Part shown: piece after piece, positions 63,853-64,000 of the stretch
Layout of the letters: every line of letters starts with the position of its first letter
How positions within the stretch are numbered: the stretch's first letter is position 1
Source: Streptomyces klenkii
GTDB taxonomy: Bacteria > Actinomycetota > Actinomycetes > Streptomycetales > Streptomycetaceae
NCBI RefSeq assembly: GCF_003626645.1
Contig: NZ_RBAM01000003.1
Coordinates: 558,001-622,000 of the forward strand
Length of the DNA stretch: 64,000 nt
Reading direction: 5' to 3'
The notes under the pieces: generated by a model
Databases searched by the model: none
Told to the model about the DNA's origin: nothing
What the model saw: the letters and a program-made list of their open reading frames with translations, nothing else
Translations under genes and position numbers: made by a program

Positions 63853-64000
63853 CTAGGCCAGCCGTTCCAGCCGCTCCCGCGTCTCCTCGTCCGCCGGGGT
63901 GAGCGTGAGGAGCCGGGCGCCCGGGTGGGGGCCCATCCACAGGCTGGTGAAGTTGAGGCGGAGCTCGCCCACCGCCGGGTGCCGGTGGGCGCGGAGCCGG
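63853..64000 (-). CDS. MmyB-like XRE regulator, C-terminal fragment (cut by window edge)
   Basis: Only the last 48 residues are visible: HRHPAVGELRLNFTSLWMGP and a final LTPADEETRERLERLA. This matches the C-terminal ligand-binding (MmyB-like) domain of XRE regulators found in actinobacteria, where the segment HP..G.L.L is characteristic. The HTH lies beyond the right edge. Confidence 0.7.
   Translation of the reverse strand, partial: RLRAHRHPAVGELRLNFTSLWMGPHPGARLLTLTPADEETRERLERLA

Overview
The window is a stretch of very GC-rich chromosome from a Streptomyces (or very close relative). The evidence is strong third-position G/C bias, many GTG starts, many -10 boxes of the TAGNNT/TANNNT kind lying 6-10 nt before the start codon (leaderless messages), and diagnostic gene sets: fasR-fabD-fabH-acpP-fabF, a DUF3145 gene, a group-2 sigma factor (hrdA type) next to dnaG and dgt, XRE/DUF397 regulatory pairs, and ppdK next to a tRNA-dihydrouridine synthase. 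No integrase, transposase, phage gene, rRNA or CRISPR array was seen.

Layout. 1-9.2 kb: a DHA2 drug exporter (cut by the left edge) with its divergent TetR regulator, a DUF1023 hydrolase, a DUF4429-SHOCT protein, a NarL-type two-component system, a MerR regulator with an aldo/keto reductase, and a serine hydrolase. 9.2-15 kb: a pirin-like protein, then fasR and the type II fatty-acid synthase core operon fabD-fabH-acpP-fabF, closed by a strong hairpin. 15-20.5 kb: an accessory block holding the most interesting locus. It has a 46-residue Asp-rich peptide gene translationally coupled (GTGA overlap) to a RiPP-type protein-isoaspartate methyltransferase homologue, which looks like an imiditide-type (aspartimide RiPP) cluster. 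Beside it are a degenerate HATPase protein, a WhiJ-like XRE regulator, two nearly identical DUF397-like small proteins, a membrane protein, and a dehydrogenase whose promoter carries the same 31-bp MerR operator as the MerR gene at 8.1 kb. 20.5-36.6 kb: mostly housekeeping and peripheral genes (DUF3145, SGNH hydrolase, isochorismatase-like protein, MarR plus NADPH oxidoreductase, EI24 membrane protein, nitrilase-type amidase, secreted pyroglutamyl-peptidase-like protein, MgtC-like protein with a TTA codon, VOC and DinB proteins, an ABC exporter pair, a class F sortase followed by a 28-bp tandem array, OsmC, phosphatase, thioredoxin).

36.8-37.3 kb: three tRNA genes (one CAU, two Asn-GUU). 37.4-46.4 kb: YtxH-like protein, FGGY kinase, hrdA, dnaG, a FAD-dependent ferredoxin-reductase-like protein, dgt and a SanA-like protein. 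46.4-57 kb: secreted trypsin-like protease, TauE permease, an orphan nirD, an SDR, an APC permease, a sugar ABC transporter lacking its own ATPase, and a winged-helix regulator whose 3' end overlaps the transporter. 57-64 kb: a 700-nt hairpin-rich gap, ppdK, dus, and a DHA2 exporter-MarR operon under a long dyad; the right edge cuts an MmyB-type XRE regulator.

Regulatory themes: divergent or overlapping operator dyads are clear in front of most regulator genes (TetR, NarL-type, MerR, XRE, two MarR). Leaderless promoters are widespread and help fix several starts. All motif, identity and hairpin statements were made by eye; no database search was run.
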